From Okapia johnstoni (taxonomy: Eukaryota; Chordata; Mammalia; Artiodactyla; Giraffidae), in the NCBI GenBank assembly GCA_024291935.2, contig JAGTYA010000026.1, positions 2,095,501-2,159,500 on the forward strand: DNA of 64,000 bases. Reading direction: 5' to 3'. Of this stretch, positions 10,989 through 23,359 are shown one piece after another. The notes beneath the pieces are model-generated. The model did no database searches. It was not told the origin of the DNA and saw only the letters and a program-made list of their open reading frames with translations. The first letter of the stretch is position 1. The number at the start of each line of letters is the position of its first letter. A program made the position numbers and the translations under genes.

Positions 10989-13184
10989 TCTGCAGCTGGA
11001 CCCCAGGCAGCCATTTGACAAAGGCCTCCAGGAGCACTGACCAGACCCTGGTGGGGGCGGGGTGGGGGGGGAAGCAGGGGCTTATCAACTCCAAGATGAG
11101 TCTCAGGGGGCCTAAGACCCCGCCAGGCCATGGGTCCTAGGGGTCAGTCGGCTGTCAGTTACCCTGCTGAGGTCCACACGCTGCACAGGGGGAGGCAGGA
11201 GGCCCTGCTCACAGGCCCTCTCCACCCTCGCTCCTGCTGGCACACACACACCTGTCCCCTGCACTCTCGTGCCTTCCCACGGAGACATCTGTGTACATTT
11301 GTGCACTCAGGGGCCCACAGTGGCCCGTGACCTCCCTGGGTGTATGGGAGACCAGGACAACGACCTGCTCCATTCCGGGCCAGGCTTGCCCGACTTTGAC
11401 CTCCAAACCCAGGCTTCCCTCTTCCAAGCCTGCCCCTGACCGCATCGGCAGGTCTGGGGGTGGCCCCGAGCCTCACAAAGCCCTTTGGCCCACAAGAAAA
11501 GCAGGCATCACCACTCAGGACCACCTCCCCGTGGGCACTAGACATAGCGCAGACCCTGGGCTCAGCCACAGCCACCATCACAGCCATTCGGGTTCTCCTG
11601 GCATGAGCCGCTCAGGACCCCCCAGCCCTCTCTCTCCTCGCATCTTACTTTACCTTCACTCCCCTTGTCAGCCAGAGGGCTCAGCATCCCCATCTTACAG
11701 AAGCAAACACTGAGTCCTGGGCACATCAACACTAGCCTACAACCAAGCGCCACTCTTACACTTGTCCTGGAGCTGGGTGTGCGGCGTCAGAGAGCCTGCC
11801 AGAGTTTTATCTCACCCCCGACCCCACGATCCTACGACAGGCCTTGCATGTCAGCCACAAGGGGATGCAGGGTGGTCCCAGAGTCCGAAGCGGGGCTGGG
11901 TGTCAGCTGTGAGGGCCCCACCTGGCAAATCTCGTGGGGACAGGAACCGCCCTGGCCTTCTTGTGCCCAGTCCCGGATGGGGAGGAGGGTTCTGTCCTGC
12001 CTCAGGATTCTGGGGTCCCAAACCATGTAGGGAGTTGAACTTTAGCTGCCAGTGTTGATGGCAGGGCCCCTGGGCATGTCCAGGGGTGCCCAGAGATAGA
12101 GGCAGGACTCTGCCCTCAAGGGAGCCCCATCTTTCTGGGAAGGCAGAGGCGTCCTTGCCCTTAGCCTAAGGTAGCCCACCTCTGGGGTGGTACCACAAGG
12201 AGAGGTAGGCCCCAGGCGGGCAGGGAGGACAGGTCCCCTGGGGCTCCCAGGTTTGAGACCTGGCCCTGGCCCTCCATGGGCATCTGAGCCTTATTCCTCC
12301 TCATCCTCTGACCCGCCAGTCCCAGCTCGCCCTGCAAGCTGTCTGGAGTTTCTTGCAGGCCCGCTACCCTCCGCCCCCCAGCAAGAAGCAGAAACCTCCC
12401 AGCTCATCACTAGTGTGAGCCCTTCAGGGTTAATGAGACCACCTGGACCCCCCCAACCCTGTCTGCCTGAGGTCCCTTTTCCCAATGAGCCCTACTTGCT
12501 TGTGTGGGCAAAGGGCCTCCTGAGCCATCAGACCCCCACTCGGCCAGTCCCCTGCTACCTGGGTGGGACCCACAGCCCATGGGCTCCTGGGACCGAGGCC
12601 ATAAATGTGGCTGGAGGTTTCGCTGACACCCTGAAAAGCCTCCTTCTCTCTGTTGTGGTTTCACCTGAGCCCCGGATGCATTTATGGGCTCAGGGCTGGC
12701 GCCGAGCCTGGAGCTCCAGGGTCCCCTGCCCTGCCCCCCTGGTCCCAGGCCCGCGGTGGGACCATCCTCTCCTCCCAGGCAGCCTGTGAGCCCCGGCAGG
12801 AGGCCTGTCACCCACAGCAGGCCCTGCAGGCCGAGGCTGTCCCTGGGGCCCCCTCTGCTCACCTCAGGGCACTGACTGCTGGGGAAAGGGGTGGGGTGGA
12901 TTGCCCCCACTCCAAGAACAGTGCAAGCGCCTGCCAGCAAGGGTGTGGTCAGCTTGGGGCCGAGGCCAACAGGGGCTGCACAAAACTGCCCTCTTTGCCA
13001 CTGACCGGAGCCAAGCTCGTTCCCCCACCCTGGGCCCTCAGCTGGGCCGGCTCTTCCAAAGCAGTTTGGAAACAGGGCTGGGGGCCTGGGAAGGGAGAGT
13101 AGGCAGGTCCCTGGGTCCAGAGAGGCCAAGTCACTAGCCCTGGGTCACCCAGCTCCCGGGTGGGGTGGGGGATGGGGGGGCTGA

Positions 13185-14365
<1,181 letters not shown>

Positions 14366-14412
14366 GCTGGACCAGTCCATCGGGAAGCCCTCCCTCTTCA
14401 TCTCCGTCTCAG
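14366..14412 (+). CDS. KCNQ1: KCNQ1 exon 14: linker between helices C and D
   Basis: This 47-base micro-scale exon supplies the last base of Arg562, then LDQSIGKPSLFISVS (human 563-577), then the first base of Glu578. It is the flexible linker between helix C and the tetramerising helix D; S566, I567, G568 and F573 are known human disease positions and are unchanged here. The acceptor is preceded by a C-rich tract ending CCCCCAG and the donor is CAG/GTGGGT. Both flanking introns are under 1 kb and free of recognisable transposons. Because 47 is not a multiple of three, its loss alone would shift the frame. Confidence 0.96.
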
Positions 14413-15237
14413 GTGGGTTTCTGCATCGAGGCACCCTCAGCATGGCAGCACAGGCCAGACCCTCCTACCATCGCCCCACCCATGCCTGCCTCTTCCCACC
14501 GTCAGAAAATGCATGTCTCGCCAGGAAATCCAGGGAGATGGGGGACAGGTCGACCCACCCTAAGCAAGGTGGCTTTGAACACAAGTTACATGGGATTTGC
14601 AGTTAGTACAAGAAACTGCAAGAGTTCCTATAAGAGCAGGCCTCTCTAGGCCATTGATGATCTGGGTGTAGAAGCGTGACCGGGTCTTTGGGAAGGTGCA
14701 GGCCTGGAAGTGGGGCTGGGGGGTGAGAAGCCAGCCAGAACATCGCGGCAGAGGTGGGTGCCGCTCTCCAGCTCTGAGGATGTGGGTCACACGGGGAGAA
14801 CAGGGCCAGGGCAATTCCTTGGGGTTGCCCTAACCCAGGTTCAGGTGGGAGGTGCAGCCCAGGCAGGGGCAGGACAGCAGGGGTTTCAGGGGCGACAGGC
14901 ATCCCTGGCCAGAGCGAGTGTCTCCTAGGGGTGGAGGGCATGGCGGGCACCATCTCAGGCAGGCTGTCCCTGTCTTCCGCGCTCTCGGGAATCAAGGAAA
15001 CGGGAAGGGTGGGACACTGACAAGCCGGCCAGCGCCCGCCCAGCCCCCCCCCCCCATCGCCTCCTGAAGTTCCCACCACGGAAGAGCTCTTAGGAGATGT
15101 CCTCGGAGGTTCAGATCTTCGACTCTCAGCTCCCTCAGCCCCGTCACCCTTCTCCCCCAGCCCAGCTGGGGTCACCTGCCCACCCTGCCCCATCAGCCAG
15201 CACAGGCGTCCCTGACTTGGGTGCTTTACCCCCGCAG
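14413..15237. other. Intron 14
   Basis: An 825-base intron without recognisable transposons. It contains an 8-bp inverted repeat TTGCAGTT/AACTGCAA (14597-14604 and 14614-14621) in an AT-richer patch, and a run of consecutive C near 15040-15053. It ends in the exon 15 acceptor. Confidence 0.7.
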
Positions 15238-15299
15238 AGAAGACAAAGGACCGCGGCAGCAACTCGATCGGCGCCCGCCTGAACCGCGTGGAGGACAAG
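15238..15299 (+). CDS. KCNQ1: KCNQ1 exon 15: start of tetramerising coiled-coil helix D
   Basis: This 62-base exon completes Glu578 with two bases and then encodes 20 residues, KTKDRGSNSIGARLNRVEDK, equal to human 579-598. It begins helix D, the parallel four-stranded coiled coil that specifies subunit assembly and docks AKAP9/Yotiao. G589, A590, R591 and R594, all sites of human long-QT mutations, are intact. Two residues differ from the human protein as I recall it: Thr for Ser at 580 and Ser for Thr at 587. The acceptor ends CCCCCGCAG and the donor is AAG/GTAGGC. The exon ends in phase 0, so the rest of helix D and the C-terminus must come from exon 16, which is not in this window. Confidence 0.96.
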
Positions 15300-16650
15300 G
15301 TAGGCGCCCGGGGCCGCAGGCGGCATCCCGGGCCTGGGCAGGGCTGTCCCCGGGTGGCGCCCTCGGCGTGTGGGGTCTCCCTCCGTCCGTCCCTCTGCCC
15401 TCTTTCCTTCCTCCTTCTCTCCTTCTGTCCCTGCTAGCGGGGGCTTCCTGCGGTAGGCACCGTCTACTTCCCCATGTGCAGTGGGTATCGGCCCCGCAGG
15501 AGGGAAGAGGACGCTGGAGTCCAAGCTGGTCTGAGACCTCACACAGGGGGCATCCTTATGGGCAAGTGGCACCGAGTGCCCGCAGGCCCCTCCCTGGCGT
15601 AGCTGAGGTGGGCATCACTCCCTTGGCCGCAGCTCGAGGGCACTCAGGGACTTGGAGACGCCAACAGTGGCACGGGGGTGCGTCATGCGGGGAGCAGGGG
15701 CTGCGGGCCCCAGGACCCTCCACTGCGGGCATCTGATTGAGGGCAGCGGGAGGTGGGCAGTGTCAGCCCAGGCCCTGCTGGGTGTCTAGGCGGGATGTGG
15801 ACGCCCACGCTCCCTCCGCTCCAGGGCGCAGCCGCCTCAGTGGCTGAGGTGCCCCGGTCCTCCGTGCCGGCATCCTGGAGCCCCCGTGGGTCTATGGAAC
15901 AGGAGGGGCGGCCCTGCTGCCCTGTGAAGTCTCTGTGGCTAGGTGAAGGCTCTTATCTTGCCAAACAGCTCGTTCATCTACATACACTCTATCTGAGAGC
16001 TGCCGGGGGGGGCTAAAATTAGAGGAATTTCGCTTGGGCAGGGAGGGCATCCACTGCTCTGTTTCCTGGGCAACGCCTGGCTCTGGCCCATGTCCATCTC
16101 TGCTGCAGCTGGGCAGGCGGTCAGGGGCACAGCTCCCCGTTGCTGCCCCCCACCCCAGCCTGGGCCTGCAAGACTAGCCTCTGCCCATCTGCCGTCTTCC
16201 CCGGCCGGGGCGGGTGTGGGGTCACGATCCAGTACGTGGGGTCTGAGAGGGAGGGCTGCTGTCTAGGTGAAACGGGGGCCCTCATCCTCTGGCCTGGCCC
16301 TCTGGGGCTGTGTGACCCCGACATCCTGACCCCACTGGAGGGCTGGCCCATCTCGGTCAGCACAGAGCTAAGCAGGGCCTTTGTCCTGTCCAATAGCAGA
16401 CAGCCCAGTGGTGGACGTCCTGTCTGGCAGGATGGGAAGTGAAACCAAGAATGGTCAGCTCCCCAGGCTGGCGGCATCAGAGCCTCAGGGGCCCTGGACT
16501 CTGTCTCCCTGGTGACCCGTCCTTGGCTCTCACTCTGCCTCCTGTGTGTGACCAGGGCTGGCGCGTTCCGTGAGAAGCAGCGGGTGACCGTGCTGAGTAC
16601 AGCAGACCAGGCCCTCTGGGTGGGGCTTCCAGTCATCACAGGAAGCACAG
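15300..16650. other. Intron 15 start, GC-rich, with a possible GATA-motif element
   Basis: No exon or young repeat. At 15945-16035 an AT-richer patch holds CTTATCTTG, CTATCTGAG and CTAAAATTAG, that is, two GATA-factor-type motifs about 40 bases apart, a mild candidate for a regulatory element. The rest shows nothing I recognise. Confidence 0.4.
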
Positions 16651-16856
16651 GGGGCCTTCCCTGGTGGTCCAGGGGCTGACTTCGCGCTCCCAATGCAGGG
16701 AGCCCGGGTTCGATCCCTGGTTGGGACCTAGATCCCACATGCTGCAGCAAAAGAGCTCACATGCCGATCCCACATGGAGCAATTAAAAATGAGGTTCCTT
16801 GTGCCACGACTAAGGCCCGGTGCAGCCAAATAAATATTTCAACAACAAAAAAATAA
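16651..16856 (+). mobile_element. CHR-type tRNA-derived SINE
   Basis: GGGGCCTTCCCTGGTGGTCC, GGGTTCGATCCCTGG, CCCACATGCTGCAGC, then AAATAAATATTTC and an A-rich tail. GGAAGCA occurs on both flanks (16641 and 16857), consistent with a target-site duplication. Confidence 0.88.
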
Positions 16857-18690
16857 AGGAAGCAGAGGTAGAGCCAGGCAGAAGATGCAGCGCCCCCCGT
16901 GGACCCCCTCGCCTGGCCCTGGGACAGCTTTTGCTGAGTGACCCCCACAGCCGGCGGGGGTTATGGTGGCCCCCGGGCCCATGAGCCAGCACCCCCCCAG
17001 CTGCCCTGGGGGCACCCGCTGTCCCACTGCCCAGATGCTCTCACCCCTCTCCGCATCCCTGCCCTGGTCTGGTTCTGTCCTCTGTCCCACTGACCTGGGG
17101 CTTTCCTACGACTCTGCCCTGCTCAGGACAAGCCACTCCTCTAAGCCTAGACTGGAGCCTGGTGTCCTCTGGGGGCGGTGATGGGGCGCCCAGGGTCCCC
17201 TGGAGCCCTCTGGCCACCTGTGGGGTCTAAGAATCAGGACAGAACCCTTAGTCAGCCAGGGGCAGCATGGCGGGCCAAGTTGGGGCCTGTGCTGGCCTTG
17301 GGGGTGCACCATTATGGACCCACATTTCTTCAGATCCCAACAACCAAGCAGCGGAGGGTCCTGGAGGACAAGGTTTGGGAGCAAGGCCCCTGGCGGCCTC
17401 TACCCATCAGGCTCTGAGCCCAGGAGAGGGGCCGCCTGTTCCTGGGCAATGAGGATGCTGCGATGGTCCACGTTGGCCTCCCTTTTCCCCCTTGGAGCTG
17501 GTTCGGCCGAGAGGCTCCGTCACTCGGAGTCCCGAGGCTGCTCCATGCTCCCCGCCCCCGTGGACGTGCAGGCACCCAGGCGAGGCCTCTGTGGGCCCCT
17601 CCTCCACCGGCCGACGCCCCTCGGGGAGGGACCCTGGGAAGCGTGTCCCAGGCCCCACGTTAGTTATCAGCATATCACAGCGGCCATCAGGCCCATAAAC
17701 AACCCCCTGGCAATCCTGCTGACGCGGGAAGTTGGGGGCAGGAAACACAGCAGCCGTCCGTCCCTCGTACACCCAGCAGGCCCGCGGCAGCGGCAGTGCC
17801 AGCCGGCCCGCCGGCCGAGCCCCCGCCCTGGGCCTTCCCCGCACGCCGGGCCGGCCTCAGGCCGGAAGGGAGCCTGGGCCCCAACTGCTTCCTCATCTGG
17901 GCTCCGGCCCTCGGCGGGGAGGGCTGCGGTCTCCTCTCAGCCGGCTCGCAGCCTCAGGAAGAGGGGCTGGGAGAGGAGGGGGAGGGGGCTTGGGAGGCAC
18001 GCAGCCACCCTACCCCCGCCAACCCCTGTCTTGCGGGGGGAGCCCGGCACACCTGTCCCCAGCCTGGGCTGGCTGTCTAGGCCTGCCTGGCTCCAGGGGC
18101 ATGCAGGGCCGAAACAGCGTCCTGCCCGGGGCCCACACCCCACATCCCCCAAACCCGGCCTCACCCAGGGGCCTGGGGGACCCGCAGGTCCCCAGAGGAG
18201 ACACGGGAGCTGCTCTTGCACGTTCTGTACTTGGCGGAGGGAGTGGGGGGAGAACAGCCTTTGCCCAAATAAATTCTCTTTTACAAGTAGGGAAACCGAG
18301 GCCCAGGGAGTTTGCGCAGCTGTCTAATTAGCTAGTTAGTCAGAGCTAGCCCCAGCGGAAGCCATGGCCGGAGGGGCAGATAAGGTGGAGAGAGACAGCA
18401 GAAAAGAATTTCATAAACACAAGGGGTCTGGTGAGAAGAAGCCGCGTCCGAACAAGGAGCGCCAGGCTGGGGGCGGGGTGGGGGCAGGCAGCGGGGTCCG
18501 ATGGTGGCGGTGGTCAGACTGCCCTGGGGGGACGCCTCACCAGCCCTGGGACGGGTCCTGAGAACACGACCCCCAGCCCTGGGGCCCCTCCCTATCAGGG
18601 CTGCCGCGAGGCAAGGACCCCGGGCTCTCCAGGGACCTGATGAAGCAGTCGGCTCCCACCTTCCTCCCCCCAGTGTGTATTCTTAGCTCC
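16857..18690. other. Intron 15, GC-rich stretch with CpG-rich patch and MIR fragment
   Basis: A 337-codon frame at 17314-18327 overlaps other frames on both strands and has no domain. The patch 17640-17900 is CpG-rich and contains AGTTATCAGC and CATAAACAACC (GATA- and forkhead-type motifs). An MIR-like fragment lies near 18275-18325 (GGGAAACCGAGGCCCAGGG). Confidence 0.4.
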
Positions 18691-18699
18691 GGCCCCTGG

Positions 18700-18850
18700 A
18701 CCTGCTGCAGTGTTTACATTGAGCCCTGTTTATTTTGCAAGCTCAGCTCACACTGCTTTTGCTGATATGAGGAACACAGTGGGCTGGGAGAATTTCTTTC
18801 TTCTCTGTTTTTGCCGGAAATGTTCATGGCTCAGAGCCGGACACCGGGAG
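18700..18850. promoter_or_regulatory. Candidate intronic element with paired forkhead motifs
   Basis: TGTTTAC at 18711 and TGTTTAT at 18727 are forkhead-type sites in the same orientation, followed by TTTTGCAAG (C/EBP-like half site) and CCGGAAATG (ETS-like) near 18812. The patch is AT-richer than its GC-rich surroundings and no repeat is recognised. Evidence is motif and composition only. Confidence 0.3.
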
Positions 18851-19335
18851 TCCTGGGTTTCCAGGCCCCAGTTCAGAGAGACAGGGTGGGAAGGGCCCTC
18901 CCACACCTGGCATTCCTTCCACCGCCCCCTGTCCTAGAACCCTGGCCGGGCACACCTCTCTCCTGGACAGACGTGCCCCCAGCCCGGGCCCCCCGCCGCC
19001 TCACCTCCCCAGCCCCTCCCTGTACCAGGAGGGCCAGGTCACCAGGGACCTGGCGTCTGCTCCCAACCTCCCTCCTCCTGCTCTGTCCTCCTCCCAGACC
19101 TCTCCATCCCCCGGGCCTAAAAGCAGGACCCGGAGGCACGACCATCCGGCAGCTCCCCCTGCCTCCCTCCCTAGAGCCCCTCAAATCTGCTCACCCTTGC
19201 ACGCCAGCTGCACACCCTGCCTGCTGAGTGTGGGCCTCTATTATCTCGGGCTTAGACTATTTTTCCAGACATCTATGTGGTCTCTGGCCTCTCCCCACCG
19301 CACCCCAGTCCTTCCCCTTGTATGATCTTTCTTAG
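18851..19335. other. Intron 15, nothing recognised
   Basis: C-rich sequence passing into the AT-rich L1 block. No exon, repeat or structure stands out. Confidence 0.4.
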
Positions 19336-20870
19336 ACGCTGCGGAAACTCTGTTGCTCACCTTTCCTTCAGAATCGTTGTGTCCACATTTGTGGGTGAGA
19401 TGGGTCTTTCTATTCTCATCTGTTTGGGCATCCCGTTTAGGAGAGCCTCACGGGATGAGCTAAGAAGCAATCTGTCTTCTTTTGTATTCTAGAATATTTT
19501 GTACAGGGTCAGGGTTTTCTTCCCCAGAATGTTTGGAGAAACTGGAAGGCGAAGCCACCCGTGTTCAGGCCCGCCGCGCTCTCTGTGGGCAGATTTTTCA
19601 TTGCGTCAATGACTCGGATGGTGGCAGGACGGGTAGGGCTCTCTCTCTCTTCCTGTGTCAGTTTTGGTAAGTTGCTCACCCTGACAATGTGCACGCTCCG
19701 CCCTGGCTCTCACATTTGTTGGCGTTTATTATCATTTTAGCACCCGCACCACCCGTAGTTTGCTGCTGTCGTTCAGTCGCCCGGTCGTGTCCGACTCTCT
19801 GCGGCCCCGTGGACTGTAGCCGCCAGGCTCCTCTGTCCGTGGGATTCTCCAGGCAAGAACACTGGAGTGGGCTGCCAACCCTGCCCCATCCAGGGGATCT
19901 TCCCGACCCAGGGATCAAACGCTCTTGTCTCCTGCATTGGCAAGCGGATTCTCTACCGCTGAGCTACCGGGCCCCCACTTCACTTGCTTGTCTGTGCCTT
20001 CGCGTATCTCCGTCGTTCACGCTTGCGAGCTCCTTGACAGTTTTATTCGCGTCTTCAACACACGTTTGACTTGGTTGATCTTCCCTTTTGTGGGTTTGTC
20101 TTGTTTCATTCCCTTTATTTTCTTCCTTCTGTTCACTTGGGTTTAATGTTCTATTCTTTCTTTAACTTGTTAGGTTGAATTCATTTTAAGACTTTCTAGA
20201 TTTCTGATGTGTGCTCTTAAGGCTACACTTTGATTTTTCTCTAAATGCCAGTGAAACTTCATGCCCCAGGTTTTAATCTGCAGCATTCAATTGTAATGTT
20301 CATTCACATAAAGATTTCTCAAGTCTCCACTATGACCTCCTGTTTATCCCAGGAGCTATTTTGCAATATGATTTTCATCATCGTTGAAAGTGTTACTGCT
20401 CTACTGTCAGAGAAAGTGCTCTGCAGGGCATCAGTCCTTTGAAACGTTTTGAAATATGTTGCATAGGTACAAGATGTCTTCAATATTTGTAAATGTACCT
20501 TCTCTGTTTGAATACCATGTGTATTTTGAAGTTGTCAGTTGCGGTGTTATACTTGTGTCTGTTAGAACAAGCTTGTTAATTGGTTCCTCACTGGAATGTT
20601 TTTATCTACTTGATCTATCATTACTGAGAAATGTATTGAAGTGCCAACTATTGTGCAGAATTTTCCTACTTTATATTTCTGTCCATTTTTGCTTCGTATA
20701 TTTTTTAGATCTTGTGATCATGTACATATAATATTCCATTTTTTGTATATTCACTGCTGGATTCAGTGTGTTCAATGTGTTCCATAATACTCTCTTTCTC
20801 TCAAGCAGGCTTTCCCCTCCTCTTAAAGCCCACTATCATTGTTATACAAACCTAATTTTCTTTGTAATCT
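19336..20870 (-). mobile_element. Antisense L1 ORF2-region remnant
   Basis: Pieces such as TCTTCCTGTGTCAGTTTTGG (about 19650), GTTAGGTTGAATTCATTTTAAG and TGTGCTCTTAAGGCTACAC follow the reverse complement of L1 ORF2. It is decayed, with a Bov-tA insertion at 19764-19975. Confidence 0.65.
19764..19975 (-). mobile_element. Bov-tA SINE
   Basis: Complete antisense element, GTCGTTCAGTCGCCCGGTCG to CTACCGCTGAGCTACCGGG. Inserted in L1. Confidence 0.9.
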
Positions 20871-22446
20871 TTTTTTTAAGCTTTCTTGAGGTATAATTTA
20901 CGTGCCATAATATTCACCCACTATAAATGCAGACAGCACATTTTAGTAAATCTCTAATTTGATGTGCAACCAACATCAAAATGAAGTTTGAGAACATTTT
21001 CAACACCCCCAATTCCCTCAGTTCCATTTGCAAGCACCGCCAACTCCGGCCACCAGCCAGTCATCACTGACGTGCTTTCTGTCTCTGTATCCTTAACTTT
21101 CTATAAGGCTAGAAATCTGCCTTTTCTGGATGTTCCCTACAAATGGAATCAGACAACTTGTGGTGTTGTGTGTTTAGCTTTTCTCACATAACATAACATT
21201 CTTGAGGGTCGTCTGTGCTGCATCATGTATTTCTTTTCTTCTTAACTCTCAGCAGCATTCTGTTGTATGGATCAACCACATTCTGTTTATCCATTTGCAA
21301 GTTGATAGACGTTTGGACTGTTTCCAGTTTGGGGCTATTATGGTCAATGCCGCTGTGAACTTTTTATCTACGAGTCTGTGTATGGACATATGTTTTCATT
21401 TCCTTCGGTCAGGTTCCTAAGAGGGGAATTGATGGGTCATATGGTAAGTTTCTGTTTAACTTTCTAAAACACTTCTAAACTGTTTTGCAAAGAGTTTGTA
21501 CCATTTTGATTTCCCACCAGTAACACACAAAGGTTCCACTTTCTCTATATCCTTACAAATACATGGTATGGTTGCTCTTTTTTCTTTTCGCCATTCTAGC
21601 TGTGGGTTTGATTTGCATTTCCTTAATCACTAATGATGTTGAGCGACTTTTCATGTGCTTATTAGCCATTCATAGTCTTCTCAGGGGAAATGTTTATTCA
21701 ACCCTCCTGAATATTTTCTAATTAAGTAGTTCTGTTCTTGAGTTGTAAGAGTTGTTTATATGTTCTGGATACAAGTCTTTTATCAGATATATGACTTGCA
21801 AGTATTTTCTCCCACTCTGTGGCCGTCTTTTCATGTTCTTAATCATGTCTTTTAAAACACAAAAGTTTTAAATTGTAAAGAAGTCCAACTTATCTTTTCT
21901 TGTATGACTCATGCTTTTGATGTTATATCTAAGACTTCTTTGCCTAATCCAGGGACATGAACGTTTCCTTCTATTTTTTTTCTTGTAGAAGTTTTTTTTT
22001 AGTTTTAACTCTTACATTGAGGTCTGTGATTTATTTTGAGTTAATTTTGGGATGTGGTATGTGGAAACGTTTGGGGTTTTTTGTTGTTTTGGTTTGGTTT
22101 TTGTTCTCTTTGCTTATAGATATCCAGTTGCCTTGGTACAATTTGTTGAAAAGGTTACATCACCCTCATTGAATTTTCACTATGCCTTTGTCAAAAATCA
22201 ATTGAACATAAGTATATGGGTTTGTTTCTGGATTCTCAATTCTGGACTCCTGGTCTCTAGCCCTGTCTTTAAATCCACATTATTCTATCTTGATTACTGT
22301 AGCTTCGCAGTAAGTTTTGAAATCAGGTAGTGCTAGTCCTCCAATTTTCTTCTTTCTCAATTCATTTTGCCCTTTCTAAGTTTAATGAATTTTTATATGA
22401 ATTTCAGAGTCAGCTTCCCAGTTTCTACCAAAAAATAAGTAAATAA

Positions 22447-22464
22447 GAGAGAGAGAGAGAGAGA
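22447..22464. repeat. (GA)n microsatellite
   Basis: Nine uninterrupted GA units within the L1 remnant. Confidence 0.95.
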
Positions 22465-22751
22465 AAGAAGAAACCTGATAGGATTTTCCTAGAGATTGTA
22501 TTGAATCTATAGATCCATTTGGGAAAACTTGACATCTTAACAGTATTGAGTCTTCTAGTTCATGAACATGGTATATCCTTGTGTTTATTTGATCTATTTT
22601 ACTTTCTTCCCATTATATTTTATAGTTTTCAGTGTATAAACCTTACATATCCTTTGTTAACTTTCTCTCTAAATATTTTATTTTTTTTGATGGTACTGTT
22701 AATGGAATTGTTTTCTTAATTGCATTTTTGAGTTGTTACTGGTATACCGAA

Positions 22752-23020
22752 ATTGGAGAAGGAAATGGCAACCCACTCCAGTATTCTTGCCTGGAGAATC
22801 CTGTGGACGGAGGAGCCTGGTGGGCTGCTGTCCATAGGGTCGCACAGGGTCAGACAAGACTGAAGCGACTTAGCATGCATGCATGCATTGGAGAAGGAAA
22901 TGGTAACCCACTCCAGTATTCTTGCCTGGAGAATCCCAGGGACAGAGGAGCCTGGTGGGCTGCCGTCTATGGGGTTGCACAGAGTAGGACATGACTGAAG
23001 TGACTTAGCAGCAGCAGCAG
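22752..23020 (+). mobile_element. Bov-A2 SINE (dimer)
   Basis: Two head-to-tail Bov-A monomers, each starting ATTGGAGAAGGAAATGG, at 22753 and 22887. They are joined by the typical GCATGCATGCATGC linker, and the element ends in (GCA)n. L1 sequence resumes directly after it. Confidence 0.93.
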
Positions 23021-23143
23021 TATAGAGAAATGCAATTAAATTTTTATATTAAGCTTATAAACTGTGACTTCATTGTTACTACTGCTAGTAAATTTTGTTG
23101 TTGATTCCTTAAGATTTGCTACATATAGGATCATGTCATATAT

Positions 23144-23359
23144 GGGGCTTCCCTGTCGGCTCAGATGGTAAAGAATCTGACTGCAATGTGGGAGACCTGG
23201 GTTCATTCCCTGGGTTGGGAAGATCCCCTGGAGAAGGAAATGGCAACCCACTCCAGTATTCTTGCCTGGAGAATCCCATGGACAGAGGAGCCTGGGGCAG
23301 GCTACAGACCATGGGGTTGCAGAGTCAGACACAACTAAGCGACTTTTACTTTCACTTTT
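23144..23359 (+). mobile_element. Bov-tA SINE
   Basis: Complete sense copy starting GGGCTTCCCTGTCGGC and ending CTTTTACTTTCACTTTT. Near-identical 9-base flanks, TCATATATG and TCATGTATG, suggest a target-site duplication. Confidence 0.92.

Noticed and set aside
17314..18327. 337-codon open frame on the plus strand
   Set aside because: It lies in GC-rich intron where stops are rare, overlaps other long frames on both strands, and shows low-complexity Pro/Gly/Arg content with no domain or splice context.
22752..23020. Tandem gene-like duplication of about 135 bases
   Set aside because: This is the normal dimer structure of the Bov-A2 SINE.
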